In this document: positions 26,305-36,826 of the stretch, in pieces
Layout: every line of letters starts with the position of its first letter
How positions within the stretch are numbered: position 1 is the first letter of the stretch
NCBI RefSeq assembly: GCF_019042655.1
Contig: NZ_JAHPZO010000003.1
Location: 124,001 to 188,000 of the forward strand
DNA length: 64,000 bases
From: Planococcus sp. CP5-4_YE
GTDB taxonomy: Bacteria; Bacillota; Bacilli; Bacillales_A; Planococcaceae
Direction: 5' to 3'
Made by a program: the position numbers and the translations under genes
The notes under the pieces: model-generated
Databases searched by the model: none
The model's input: the letters and a program-made list of their open reading frames with translations, nothing else
Told to the model about the DNA's origin: nothing

Positions 26305-28110
26305 CTACAATGATTTCCGTAAAGCAATCACTTCTTGTGCTAGAAGCAAAGCGCGCTTCAAATCATGCTGTTTTTCCGCTTCTTTTGATTGCTGGATTTT
26401 TAAATTGATTTGTTGTTCGATTCGGTGCTTGTTCAAATGCTTCAGGCAATCTTCGATCTCTTCTTCCGGGTGTTCGGGATCTCTCTCGGCCAAGGCCGTC
26501 TCCATCACTAACTTCCGGAGTTCCTGATCCGTTAGGGTTTCCAAGAACTTATGGAAATCCGCTTTTTCCCATTCCTCGCAAAAACCGAGCAGCTGGACAT
26601 AAAGTGCTTGGTATTCTTCACTGATGAACGGAATGGTTTCCACTTCACGGGCCAGCTTGTCCATCACGGCCGGGTCTGCAAGCGCGTGTGCGAACAGCAA
26701 ACGTTCTGCGCGGTGCAGCGACGTGATTTTCTTTTGCTCCCTTTTGGGGGCTGCCTGGACCGATTCAGCGGCTTTTGGCCGGCTGCGTTCGATGCTGCGT
26801 GTTTCTAAGCGCCTGTACTGCTGCAATATGGCTTCTTCTGAAAGCTTTGTTTCGGCCGACAGCTGCTTAATATACAAATCCCTTTCAACAGGAGAGGATT
26901 TTCCAGCCAGAAGCTGGAGTACCTCTTGGATGTATTGAAGGAGATCGTTTTCATATTGAAAGTTCTTATGGCGGCGTGCATGCATCATCGCGAATGCGAT
27001 AAAGGTTTGCGGCTTTTCGATAACGTTCTCCCGAAAAGCATCGGCGCCGTTTTGGCGGACATAATCATCGGGATCCATGCCATTCGGCAGCACCGCAATC
27101 CCGACTTTGAAATTCGCTTCCTCAAGCGGCACCGCCGCCCGTTTCGCCGCTTCCCATCCGGCGTCGTCGCCGTCAAAGCACACAACCACTTCCTGCGCAA
27201 AGCGCTTCATTTGGCGGATATGCTGCGATGTCAGCGATGTCCCCATGGTCGCGAGCGCATTGTCGATGCCAGCCTTTCCGGCAGCAATGACATCCATAAA
27301 TCCTTCGAACAGGACAATTTTCCTATTCTTCCGGATGGCGCCGCGTGCCAGATGGACATTATAGAGAACTTGGCTTTTTTGGAAAATCGGTGATTCGGGA
27401 CTGTTCATGTATTTCGCTTCTTGCTTCGACTGCTCAAGGACCCTACCCGAAAACGCAATGGCTTTGCCGTTTTCGTTCATGATCGGAAACATGATCCTGC
27501 CTCGGAAACGGTCGAACCAGCCATCGGATTTCTCACGCTTAATGGCCAGCCCGCTCGCTTCCAATTGTTCATCGTCGTAGCCTTTTCTACGCAGCGCTAC
27601 TTCCATATAGTTCCATTCAGGAAGCGCCCAGCCGATCCGGTATTTTTCGATGATCTCCTGGGTGAATCCCCGATTCTCCAAATAATCAAGAGCTGCTTGC
27701 CCTTCTTCTGTGTTCAGCAAAATGTGATGGTACATATCTGCGGCGAATTCATGCATCAAAATGAGCGGATCGTCATTTCTTGCCTGAGCTGCCCCTTTGC
27801 CTTCACCTGGCTGCACATCGATTTCAATTCCTGAGCGCTCGCCAAGTTTTACCAGCGCTTCCTGGAAGCTGATGTTTTCAATATCCATCAAGAACGTGAT
27901 GGCATTGCCCCCAGCCCCGCAGCCAAAGCAGTGGAAAATTTGCTTATCGGCGGTCACAGAAAAAGACGGTGTGCTTTCCCCATGGAAGGGACAGAGGCCG
28001 AACCAATTGCGGCCTCTTTTCGTCAATTGGACGTATTCGCCCACGACGTCCACAATATCCGCTTTGGAGCGGATTTCTTCAATCACTTCTTCAGGAATTC
28101 GATTGGACAC
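26305..28110 (-). CDS. dnaG: DNA primase DnaG
   Basis: Makes RNA primers at the replication fork. 601 residues: N-terminal zinc ribbon (CPFHGESTPSFSV ... CFGCGAGG), the catalytic TOPRIM domain with LFEGFMDVIAA and CFDGDDAGWEAA, and a C-terminal helicase-interaction domain. The start is GTG at 28110. First gene of the dnaG-sigA unit; the rpsU that precedes it in E. coli is elsewhere in this window. Confidence 0.98.
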   Translation of the reverse strand: MSNRIPEEVIEEIRSKADIVDVVGEYVQLTKRGRNWFGLCPFHGESTPSFSVTADKQIFHCFGCGAGGNAITFLMDIENISFQEALVKLGERSGIEIDVQPGEGKGAAQARNDDPLILMHEFAADMYHHILLNTEEGQAALDYLENRGFTQEIIEKYRIGWALPEWNYMEVALRRKGYDDEQLEASGLAIKREKSDGWFDRFRGRIMFPIMNENGKAIAFSGRVLEQSKQEAKYMNSPESPIFQKSQVLYNVHLARGAIRKNRKIVLFEGFMDVIAAGKAGIDNALATMGTSLTSQHIRQMKRFAQEVVVCFDGDDAGWEAAKRAAVPLEEANFKVGIAVLPNGMDPDDYVRQNGADAFRENVIEKPQTFIAFAMMHARRHKNFQYENDLLQYIQEVLQLLAGKSSPVERDLYIKQLSAETKLSEEAILQQYRRLETRSIERSRPKAAESVQAAPKREQKKITSLHRAERLLFAHALADPAVMDKLAREVETIPFISEEYQALYVQLLGFCEEWEKADFHKFLETLTDQELRKLVMETALAERDPEHPEEEIEDCLKHLNKHRIEQQINLKIQQSKEAEKQHDLKRALLLAQEVIALRKSL

Positions 28111-28233
28111 CTTATCACCATCTTTATTTGCTTACTTTACTTTATTCGTTGAAACCCACTAAAATCCTTCAAATTTCGACAAAAAGATGGGAAAGCTTAT
28201 CATGTTGTTAGTAAGCTTTAGCCACAATTCTTC

Positions 28234-28239
28234 ATTATA
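28234..28239 (-). promoter_or_regulatory. candidate -10 of the dnaG-sigA promoter
   Basis: TATAAT on the minus strand about 125 bases upstream of dnaG, in a 224-base gap. The -35 is poor and the leader of about 115 bases holds nothing I recognise. Confidence 0.4.
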
Positions 28240-28308
28240 AAACGTTTTTTTGTAAAAATCCATAGAAAGGCGTAGAAAAGCGGTCTTTCTATTATACAAG
28301 CATAAGAA

Positions 28309-28333
28309 AAACCGCCCTGTCAGGCGGAATCCT
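28309..28333 (-). terminator. ccpN-ppsR terminator
   Basis: Minus strand CCGCC pairs with GGCGG and is followed by TTTTTCTT; it touches the ppsR stop codon. Confidence 0.75.
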
Positions 28334-28334
28334 C

Positions 28335-29144
28335 TTATTGTTTCTGGAGTTTGCCAAGAATCAAATTAGCAGTTTCCTCAACGGCGCGATTCGTGACATC
28401 AAGTGTCTCGCAGCCGATACGATCGACCACTTTACGGAAATGGACGATTTCTTCATGGATACGGTCCAACTTCGCATAATTGGCATCATCATTCAAGCCG
28501 AGTGCAATCAAGCGTTCTTTCCGAATATTGTTCAGTTTCTCCGGTGATATGACCAAGCCGAAGCATTTTTTAGGATCCACATCGAATAGTTCATCCGGGG
28601 GGTCCACTTCAGGCACTAGTGGCACATTGGCAACTTTCAGCCGTTTATGGGCCAAATACTGCGATAGCGGAGTTTTCGATGTTCTCGATACTCCCACCAA
28701 GACGATGTCCGCAAGCAAGATGCCGCGCGGGTCTCGCCCATCGTCGTATTTGACCGCAAATTCGATCGCTTCGACTTTTTTGAAATAATCGTCATCGAGC
28801 TTGCGCACCAGGCCTGCTTCGCCAATCGGCGCCGAATGCAGTTCCTCTTCTAGCGCATCAAGCAACGGCCCCATCAAGTCGATCGCTTTGATGTTGTGGC
28901 GCGCCGTTTCACGCTCGACGAAATGGCGTAGTTCTTTCGACACGAGCGTATAGACGATCACTGCCCTCTGTCCTTCCGCCAATTTGATGATCTCCTGCAA
29001 GTGTTCGATGGAATCGATATACGGGAACCGTTTCAAGACGGCATTCTGTTCTGTATTCAAGTACTGGCTGATGGCCGCTTTCGCGACTAGTTCTCCAGTT
29101 TCGCCCACGGAATCGGAGACGATAAAAACACGCAATAAACTCAT
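28335..29144 (-). CDS. ppsR: pyruvate, phosphate dikinase regulatory protein (DUF299 kinase/phosphorylase)
   Basis: Bifunctional ADP-dependent kinase and Pi-dependent phosphorylase acting on PPDK or PEP synthase. 269 residues with SDSVGETGE near the start and the P-loop [11 protein letters not shown] near 150. I start at the ATG 29144 (MSLLRVF), six bases after GAGGTG; a GTG at 29153 is in frame. It lies 10 bases after ccpN, as yqfL does in B. subtilis. Confidence 0.92.
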   Translation of the reverse strand: MSLLRVFIVSDSVGETGELVAKAAISQYLNTEQNAVLKRFPYIDSIEHLQEIIKLAEGQRAVIVYTLVSKELRHFVERETARHNIKAIDLMGPLLDALEEELHSAPIGEAGLVRKLDDDYFKKVEAIEFAVKYDDGRDPRGILLADIVLVGVSRTSKTPLSQYLAHKRLKVANVPLVPEVDPPDELFDVDPKKCFGLVISPEKLNNIRKERLIALGLNDDANYAKLDRIHEEIVHFRKVVDRIGCETLDVTNRAVEETANLILGKLQKQ

Positions 29145-29154
29145 ATTCTGCACC

Positions 29155-29793
29155 TCACAGTTCGTGGTTTTCCGATAGGGACAAAAATGCCCGCGTAATA
29201 TTGGTCTTTGTCAGTCTGCCGACGACCTTATACCCTTCCGGTTGTTCTTCGACGACCGGCAATGCGTCGATTTGTTGGTTGATTAGCCGGTTCGCAGCCT
29301 GTATGAGCGAATCATTGCGCAAACAATAAGTGATATTCGGCATGCGCGTCATGATAATATGTACAGGAATTGCATTCAAGTCCTGATTGCCGAGGCTGGT
29401 GCGCAATAGATCTTTGCGCGACAGGACACCTGCAAGGCAGGATTTTTTATCCACAACAAAAAGCGTCCCGACGTCATCCAAAAACATCTGGCTGATGGCA
29501 TCGTATACGCTGACATCCTCCCTGACTACAACAGGGATTGACTGGAAATCCTTCACTTTCATATTGTTCATCGTATCGGTGATGTCCTGTCCGGGTTTCT
29601 TGCCCGAATAAAAATAGCCGACACGCGGCCTGGCATCCAAAAAGCCTGCCATCGTCAAAATCGCTAGATCTGGCCGAAGCGTTGCACGCGTCAAATTCAG
29701 ACGGTCCGCAATTTGCTCGCCTGTAATCGGGCCATTGCCTTTGACGATCTGTAAAATTTCCTCTTGCCGCTTATTGAGTTCGATTGGACTCAC
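29155..29793 (-). CDS. ccpN: transcriptional repressor CcpN
   Basis: Represses gluconeogenic genes on glycolytic carbon (known for B. subtilis gapB and pckA). 212 residues: N-terminal HTH ([22 protein letters not shown] would be its core, residues about 24-45) and two CBS domains that sense nucleotides. GTG start [14 protein letters not shown] matches the B. subtilis N-terminus although the SD (GAGG) is very close. Pairs with ppsR in one operon, linking glycolysis-gluconeogenesis control. Confidence 0.93.
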   Translation of the reverse strand: MSPIELNKRQEEILQIVKGNGPITGEQIADRLNLTRATLRPDLAILTMAGFLDARPRVGYFYSGKKPGQDITDTMNNMKVKDFQSIPVVVREDVSVYDAISQMFLDDVGTLFVVDKKSCLAGVLSRKDLLRTSLGNQDLNAIPVHIIMTRMPNITYCLRNDSLIQAANRLINQQIDALPVVEEQPEGYKVVGRLTKTNITRAFLSLSENHEL

Positions 29794-29853
29794 CGCCTCA
29801 AATTCAAATATGTTATACTCAATATCGATTATTATATACTATTACATGCTATA

Positions 29854-29882
29854 TTGCGAAGAAAAGATTGCCGTGATACAAT
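29854..29882 (+). promoter_or_regulatory. glyQS promoter
   Basis: TTGCGA, 17 bases, TACAAT, ahead of the T-box leader. Confidence 0.75.
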
Positions 29883-30084
29883 AATCTGGAATCAAATATT
29901 GGTATTGAGGGATCGATAAGTACCGCGCATGAAGCGAGCAGGGATGGTGAAAGCCTGCAACTGCGGGAAACGGCAATCCGGAGCCATAGGCAAGCAAGAG
30001 GGCTGGAGTTTCAGCCAATCGAGGTGGAACCGCGGGTAACGTACTCGTCCTCGGACATTAGTCCGTGGCGTGTGCGATTTTTTT
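29883..30084 (+). promoter_or_regulatory. T-box riboswitch, tRNA-Gly specific
   Basis: Leader that senses uncharged tRNA-Gly. The T-box core AGGTGGAACCGCGGG is at 30022-30036; its TGGA (30025-30028) would pair with the tRNA 3' end UCCA, fitting the U73 discriminator of tRNA-Gly. Upstream, GATGGTGAAAGCC resembles the stem I apical loop and GGC at 29972-29974 is the likely glycine specifier. The leader ends in an imperfect hairpin (CGTACTCGTCC...GTGGCGTGTGCG around GGACattaGTCC) and T7, the terminator that tRNA binding would disrupt. Confidence 0.93.
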
Positions 30085-30104
30085 ATTTTATGGAGGTCAT
30101 GAAG

Positions 30105-31481
30105 ATGTCAATGGAAAAAGTAGTATCATTAGCCAAACACCGGGGATTCGTCTTCCCAGGCTCTGAAATTTACGGCGGTCTCGCCAACACGTGGGATTAT
30201 GGCCCACTCGGCGTGGAGCTGAAAAACAATATCAAAAAAGCATGGTGGAAAAAATTTGTTCAGGAATCCGTCCATAATGTTGGTTTGGACGCTGCCATCC
30301 TGATGAACCCGAAGACATGGGAAGCATCCGGCCACCTTGGCAACTTCAACGATCCGATGATCGATTGCAAATCCTGCAAATCGCGCCACCGTGCCGATAA
30401 GCTGATCGAAAATGCTTTGGATGAAAAAGGCATCGAATTGATCGTCGACGGCTTGTCATTCGAGCGCATGAAAGAATTGATCGACGAACATGAAATCACG
30501 TGCCCGACTTGCGGCAAAGCTGATTTCACGGAGATCCGCCAATTCAATTTGATGTTCAAGACATTCCAGGGCGTCACTGAATCATCGACAAACGAAGTGT
30601 ATTTGCGCCCTGAAACGGCACAAGGAATCTTCGTCAACTATAAAAATGTCCAGCGCTCGATGCGCAAGAAAATGCCTTTCGGAATTGCACAGATCGGCAA
30701 AAGCTTCCGCAACGAAATCACGCCAGGGAATTTCACGTTCCGCACGCGTGAATTCGAGCAGATGGAGCTTGAGTTCTTCTGCAAGCCAGGCGAAGACCTT
30801 GAATGGTATGCCTACTGGCGCGACTTCTGCAAAAACTGGCTGCTCGGGTTGAACATGAGCGAAAGCAATATGCGCTTGCGCGAGCACGATGCCGATGAGT
30901 TGTCCCATTACTCGAACGCCACTGTCGACATCGAGTACAAATTCCCATTTGGCTGGGGCGAACTTTGGGGCATCGCTGACCGCACCGATTTCGATTTGAA
31001 GCGCCATATGGAGTATTCGGGTGAAGATTTCAATTACATCGACCCGCAGACCAACGAACGCTACGTGCCGTATTGCATCGAGCCTTCCCTTGGTGCAGAC
31101 CGCGTAACACTCGCTTTCCTTGTGGATGCATTCCAGGAAGAAAGCTTGGACAATGATGATACACGTACTGTGTTGAAGTTCCATCCGGCACTTGCGCCAT
31201 ACAAGGCTGCTGTATTGCCTTTGTCGAAAAAACTTTCCGAAGGCGCGACGGAAGTATTCGCAGACCTTGCGAAGCATTTCATGGTCGATTACGACGAATC
31301 TCAATCGATTGGAAAACGCTACCGCCGCCAGGATGAAATCGGTACGCCATTCTGCATCACTTATGATTTTGATTCGGTCGAAGATGGCGAAGTGACCGTG
31401 CGGCACCGCGATTCCATGGAACAAGTCCGCATGCCAATCAAAGACGTGCAAGCATATATCGAACAGCATATCCAATTCTAA
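30105..31481 (+). CDS. glyQS: glycyl-tRNA synthetase, single-chain alpha2 type
   Basis: Charges tRNA-Gly. 458 residues, class II: N-terminal catalytic core with an inserted zinc site ([13 protein letters not shown] ... CPTCGKAD), motif 2 ([21 protein letters not shown]), motif 3 ([14 protein letters not shown]) and a C-terminal anticodon-binding domain. The ATG at 30105 is 8 bases from GGAGG. It replaces the two-gene glyQ-glyS found at this place in B. subtilis, and lies on the opposite strand to its neighbours. Confidence 0.97.
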   Translation: MSMEKVVSLAKHRGFVFPGSEIYGGLANTWDYGPLGVELKNNIKKAWWKKFVQESVHNVGLDAAILMNPKTWEASGHLGNFNDPMIDCKSCKSRHRADKLIENALDEKGIELIVDGLSFERMKELIDEHEITCPTCGKADFTEIRQFNLMFKTFQGVTESSTNEVYLRPETAQGIFVNYKNVQRSMRKKMPFGIAQIGKSFRNEITPGNFTFRTREFEQMELEFFCKPGEDLEWYAYWRDFCKNWLLGLNMSESNMRLREHDADELSHYSNATVDIEYKFPFGWGELWGIADRTDFDLKRHMEYSGEDFNYIDPQTNERYVPYCIEPSLGADRVTLAFLVDAFQEESLDNDDTRTVLKFHPALAPYKAAVLPLSKKLSEGATEVFADLAKHFMVDYDESQSIGKRYRRQDEIGTPFCITYDFDSVEDGEVTVRHRDSMEQVRMPIKDVQAYIEQHIQF

Positions 31482-31489
31482 TCAAAAAC

Positions 31490-31532
31490 AAAAGACATCC
31501 CGAGGCTAATCGCCTTCTGGGATGTCTTTTTT
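31490..31532. terminator. bidirectional terminator between glyQS and recO
   Basis: AAAGACATCCC and GGGATGTCTTT pair and are flanked by A and T tracts. The right arm lies inside the last codons of recO, so the hairpin overlaps coding sequence. Confidence 0.85.
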
Positions 31533-32291
31533 AGGTTCCGGGAAAAACTCCGGGGTCCGCTCGAGCTGTTCGAGAAACGAACGCGACTTCAACCGAATGC
31601 CCGCCTGTTCTTCGTAAATGGTCCGAACGATCTGCTTGAGCAAGGTTTTCGACTCTTTTTTCAAGGTCAATGCCCCGACTCGTTCAATCGGCACGAAGTA
31701 AAATGTCCGGATCAGTTTTACAAGCGCCGGGCTTAAGCGAATAATATAGCGGTCGAGATGGAAACAACGGTGGCACAAAAAGCCCAATTCCTGGAACGAA
31801 AAGGCAAATTCCCCTTCTGTCGCCCCACAATTGGCACATTCATGCAATGTTGGGGTCAGCCCGGCCACGCGCAACATTTTCCATTCGACAAATAAGGTAA
31901 TCGCTTCCGGGTCATAACCATCTGCAATTGCATGAAGCGCTTGATACAACATATCGTAAATGGCCGGCTGCGGTTCGTCTTGTTCGGTCAGCCGGTCGAC
32001 AAGTTCTGTCACATAGCTCGCATAAGCAGTGGCCATGATGTCTTCGCGAATGTAACGCAGCGATTCCAATTGGTCACCCGCCTGCAGCGTGCCCATACCA
32101 CGCCCTTTATAAATTGAGAAGACGCCGTGGGTAAATGGCTGTGTAATCGCTGCCAGGCGGCTTGCGGGCTTCTTGGCCCCGCGCGCCATGCACGTAATCT
32201 TCCCTGCTTCTTTTGTGAACAAGGTAACGATTTTATTGTTTTCCCCGTAGGGACGTGTACGGATAACAATGGCTTCGAGTTGGTTCTGCAT
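31506..32291 (-). CDS. recO: DNA repair protein RecO
   Basis: Recombination mediator loading RecA at gaps with RecR. 261 residues: OB-fold N-terminus (AIVIRTRPYGENNKIVTLFT), helical part and a zinc site CANCG ... FLCHRC near 150-175. It follows era closely in the phoH-to-recO cluster; the small yqzL seen between them in B. subtilis is absent. Confidence 0.95.
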   Translation of the reverse strand: MQNQLEAIVIRTRPYGENNKIVTLFTKEAGKITCMARGAKKPASRLAAITQPFTHGVFSIYKGRGMGTLQAGDQLESLRYIREDIMATAYASYVTELVDRLTEQDEPQPAIYDMLYQALHAIADGYDPEAITLFVEWKMLRVAGLTPTLHECANCGATEGEFAFSFQELGFLCHRCFHLDRYIIRLSPALVKLIRTFYFVPIERVGALTLKKESKTLLKQIVRTIYEEQAGIRLKSRSFLEQLERTPEFFPEPKKDIPEGD

Positions 32292-32303
32292 GAGCCAGGC
32301 TCC

Positions 32304-33624
<1,321 letters not shown>

Positions 33625-33666
33625 TCACTTTTCTGTATTCACCATAGCATCCTGCTGCCCGAGCGG

Positions 33667-34020
33667 TTAAAACCATTTAGGCAAAAAGATCAGTAAACCG
33701 ATTATAGCACTTGTCACAGCAAATACCAAAACCGCTCCTGCTGCCATATCTTTCGCTTGCTTCGCCAACGGATGGCACTCTTTGGTAACAAGGTCGACCG
33801 TCCGCTCCAAAGCGGAATTGACCAATTCAAGCGCCAGCATGCCGCCGATCAGCATAATCACCAACATCCACTCAATCGGCTCGAGACCAGCCCAGATTCC
33901 AGCGATCAAAACGATCACCGCCGAGAACGCATGCACTCTCATATTCTGTTCCTGCTTTATGGACGCGCCAATCCCTTGTGCGGCAAACCTGAATGACGAG
34001 AGAAACTTACTCAGCTTCAT
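33667..34020 (-). CDS. dgkA: undecaprenol / diacylglycerol kinase family protein DgkA
   Basis: Integral membrane kinase, in Gram-positives acting on undecaprenol to supply the wall lipid carrier. About 117 residues, three helices and the family motif ALELVNSALERTVDL. Start unclear: ATG at 34020 (MKLSKFLSSFR) is family-like, but in-frame TTG 34041 and ATG 34026 exist and none has a good SD. It overlaps the end of ybeY, so coupling is likely. Confidence 0.88.
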   Translation of the reverse strand: MKLSKFLSSFRFAAQGIGASIKQEQNMRVHAFSAVIVLIAGIWAGLEPIEWMLVIMLIGGMLALELVNSALERTVDLVTKECHPLAKQAKDMAAGAVLVFAVTSAIIGLLIFLPKWF

Positions 34021-34489
34021 GCGCATCACGCGTAACGCCAAGGGAAGCTAAAATTTCTTCCTGCCTGCCAAACATTTCTTTTTCATCCTGTTCATTCATA
34101 TGATCGTAACCTAGCAAATGCAAAAATCCGTGCACCGCCAAAAAGCCGAGTTCACGTTCGAAGCTATGCCCATATTCCTGTGCTTGGAATTTGGTGCGCT
34201 CCACGGAGATGATGATATCCCCGAGCAGGCGCGGCCCGGTTTCACCGATAATGGCCACTTCATCTTCCCCTCGTTCTTCCATTGAAAAGGAAATGACATC
34301 CGTCGGCTGGTCCTTCTCCCGGTAATCCCGGTTGATCGCACGGATTGATTTATCGTCCGTAAATGTAACCGATACTTCCGCTTCCCCTGTTTTTTCATGC
34401 TGGGCAGCATGCTCCAATACCTTGCTTACAAAAGATAACGCCTTATCGTCCAGTTGTTCCGTTTCGTCTATGAAATCGATTGTCAGCAT
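34007..34489 (-). CDS. ybeY: endoribonuclease YbeY (rRNA maturation)
   Basis: Zinc-dependent RNase for 16S 3' end processing. 160 residues with the metal motif HGFLHLLGYDH near 125-135. The SD is GGAGGGAAAG. In the order phoH-pgpH-ybeY-dgkA-cdd-era-recO. Confidence 0.96.
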   Translation of the reverse strand: MLTIDFIDETEQLDDKALSFVSKVLEHAAQHEKTGEAEVSVTFTDDKSIRAINRDYREKDQPTDVISFSMEERGEDEVAIIGETGPRLLGDIIISVERTKFQAQEYGHSFERELGFLAVHGFLHLLGYDHMNEQDEKEMFGRQEEILASLGVTRDAHEAE

Positions 34490-34510
34490 CGCTTTCCCTC
34501 CTCCAGTAAA

Positions 34511-36640
34511 CTATTTTTTATCATCGGGATAGGCGATTCTTGAATGGAAGATCCCATTCAAAGTTTCGCACATGACGCTTTTTACCCGTTTCAGTTCTTT
34601 TAACGTTATATCACATTCGTCAAACTGTCCATCTTTCAACTTGTCTTCCGTGATGGAATCGACCATCTTGCGAATTTTTTCCGTACTCGGTGATTCCATC
34701 GAGCGCACCGCTGCTTCTAGACTATCGGCGATCATAATAATGGCAATTTCCCGGCTCTGTGGCTTCGGTCCTGTGTAGCGGTATTCTTGTTCGGGAAGCT
34801 CCTCATTTTTTTCTTTCGCCTTATAATAGAAGAACTTCAATAACGTGGTGCCATGATGCTGCTCTGCAATATCGATCAATTCTTTCGGCATTTTTTGCTT
34901 GCGCAAAATCGCCGCACCGTCTTTGCCATGCGCGAGAATGATATCGCGGCTTTGCTGTGGTGTAAGATAATCATGCGGATTGCCGTGTGATTGATTTTCG
35001 ATAAAATACTGAGGGTTGATGGTCTTGCCGATATCATGATAGTAGCAGCCGACTCGCGCAAGCAAACCGTTCGCCCCGACCGCTTCGCACGCCGCATCCG
35101 AAAGATTTGCCACCATGACACTATGGTGATACGTTCCCGGCGTCTCAGTTAAAATCTTCTTAAGCAAAGGATGGTTTGGATTCGACAATTCGAGCAGCTT
35201 CATCGTCGATAGAATACCAAATGCCGTTTCAAACAATGGCAATAAACCAGTCGCAAGCGTCCCGGATAAAAGACCAGCCGCCAAAGCCGCTGCCACATAA
35301 AAAGCAATTTCTTCTACCGTGTATTGGCTTTGGTTCAAGAGCAGGTAAAATGCTATGTAAAGCAGATGAACCCCGCCGACTGCCAAGCTGATGGGCAAAA
35401 TCCGGATGCTTCTATGCCCATTACGTATTAAGTATATCCCCGTCAGGCCGCCAAACAATACATATAAAGCGGAATCCATCTGAAAAACGCCAGCATAGCC
35501 GCTTTGCAGCATCATTCCTGCACAAGCGCTGAGCAAAATTGTCACATAGACCGCCGTTCGCTCATCGATCAATAAACGCACCAAAATGCCGGCCAGTGCT
35601 GTCGGATAGATAAAATCGACAACCACGCCGAAATTACCGCTGATAATCTCGAGCAGCTTCATGATTACCAATGACAAAGCGAAAACGAAAAAAACAATTG
35701 TCAGCCGAATGGCTTTTTTGACGCCTTCGACTTTCGCGCTCTGCAGTACTAGCAGCAATAAGCCCGCCGTGATTAGTACAAACAGGCCCAACGCGAGTAC
35801 TGGCCGATAATTCGATGGTTGCTCGGTCATTCCTGCCAGTTCAAGCTGGCGATAGACTTCGCGGTCGATCAATTGGCCTTCCTGAATAAGGACTTGTCCT
35901 TGCAAAATGCGTGTCGGCTCGACACTCGCCTGAGCTTGTTCGGATTGCTGTTCCGTCAGTTCCTCATTGATGAGTTCATTTGGGACAATGTTAGCCCTGG
36001 CAATGGCTACTGCCACCGGAATTGCGGAAGCTGGCACTTGGTCATCCCTGCGAATTTCCTGTTCGGCCGAATTGCGTGCTTGCGTAAGCCCGGTCTCGCG
36101 GAGGGGGTCCTGCAGAACTGCCAGCACTTGGTTGCGCACTTCGCGTTCCACGCGCAAAAGCACATCATTTTCCAAGGCAAGCAGCGATAAGAGCATGTCG
36201 TCCGTTAAGCGAAGCCCGTTTTCATTTTGTTCGAGCAAACGGATTGATTCGCGAAGACTGGCTAGAGCCCCCACTGCATCACGTGGATCCGGTTCATCCT
36301 CTCCGCCTGCTTCAGTTGCCCGTTTCGCTTCAAGAACATAGCCGAACAGCGAATCGACGACGGCCGCTTGGTTATCGGCAATTTCTTCGATATACCGGTA
36401 GCTCGGCTGCACTTCCGCTGCTGCCCTTGTGCGTTCAAGCTCGGTCCTTACCGGGTCTTCCACAGTTTTTGCCGCCCGTATCGTTTCCTCAGACAATTGG
36501 AATAACTCTACCTCATATGTATCGGTTGCCATCGTATCGTATAAAAATCCAAACATGAGCAACGCTGTCATGAAACTGATGCCGACCAAGACTACAGGAG
36601 CCCCGAACCGCAAATAAATGCGCCTGATCCATCCCGCCAT
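34511..36640 (-). CDS. pgpH: HD-family c-di-AMP phosphodiesterase PgpH (7TM-HD)
   Basis: Membrane phosphodiesterase that hydrolyses cyclic di-AMP. 709 residues: N-terminal anchor, extracellular 7TMR-HDED domain (about 40-290), seven helices (about 290-480) and a cytoplasmic HD domain with TPGTYHHSVMVANL and CYYHDIGK, then HHGTTLLKFFY. Between phoH and ybeY as yqfF in B. subtilis. Confidence 0.95.
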   Translation of the reverse strand: MAGWIRRIYLRFGAPVVLVGISFMTALLMFGFLYDTMATDTYEVELFQLSEETIRAAKTVEDPVRTELERTRAAAEVQPSYRYIEEIADNQAAVVDSLFGYVLEAKRATEAGGEDEPDPRDAVGALASLRESIRLLEQNENGLRLTDDMLLSLLALENDVLLRVEREVRNQVLAVLQDPLRETGLTQARNSAEQEIRRDDQVPASAIPVAVAIARANIVPNELINEELTEQQSEQAQASVEPTRILQGQVLIQEGQLIDREVYRQLELAGMTEQPSNYRPVLALGLFVLITAGLLLLVLQSAKVEGVKKAIRLTIVFFVFALSLVIMKLLEIISGNFGVVVDFIYPTALAGILVRLLIDERTAVYVTILLSACAGMMLQSGYAGVFQMDSALYVLFGGLTGIYLIRNGHRSIRILPISLAVGGVHLLYIAFYLLLNQSQYTVEEIAFYVAAALAAGLLSGTLATGLLPLFETAFGILSTMKLLELSNPNHPLLKKILTETPGTYHHSVMVANLSDAACEAVGANGLLARVGCYYHDIGKTINPQYFIENQSHGNPHDYLTPQQSRDIILAHGKDGAAILRKQKMPKELIDIAEQHHGTTLLKFFYYKAKEKNEELPEQEYRYTGPKPQSREIAIIMIADSLEAAVRSMESPSTEKIRKMVDSITEDKLKDGQFDECDITLKELKRVKSVMCETLNGIFHSRIAYPDDKK

Positions 36641-36652
36641 TTGACCACCCCA

Positions 36653-36730
36653 CTATTCTCCTTTCATCATATCAATACCTCGTGCTTTTTTCATCGTCCC
36701 TTCCAAATTAATAACAATTTCCTGGACCAT
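36653..36730 (-). CDS. possible 25-codon leader ORF upstream of pgpH
   Basis: ATG preceded by AAGGAAG at 5 bases, encoding MVQEIVINLEGTMKKARGID and five more residues, ending 12 bases before pgpH. The reading frame is open upstream as EEEAAKEAR to a stop. Codon use looks protein-like, but I know no homologue; it may be a leader peptide, a remnant or chance. Confidence 0.3.
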   Translation of the reverse strand: MVQEIVINLEGTMKKARGIDMMKGE

Positions 36731-36798
36731 CCTTGCTTCCTTAGCAGCTTCTTCTTCCTATAGAGAAACAAGAGCAAATCTTCTCCAAGTCATTTCAG

Positions 36799-36826
36799 GA
36801 AAAAAACCAGCCTTAGCTAGGCTGGT
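36799..36826 (-). terminator. phoH terminator
   Basis: ACCAGCCT and AGGCTGGT with a 5-base loop and seven T on the minus strand. The stem overlaps the phoH stop codon. Confidence 0.85.

Noticed and set aside
29883-30084. Structured leader considered as a tRNA gene or other riboswitch
   Set aside because: The AGGTGGAACCGCGGG core and downstream glyQS identify it as a T-box; no tRNA fold is present.
30582-31475. 297-codon open frame on the minus strand inside glyQS
   Set aside because: Fully antisense to a clear synthetase; composition (Phe, His, Val rich) is typical of a shadow frame and no domain is recognised.
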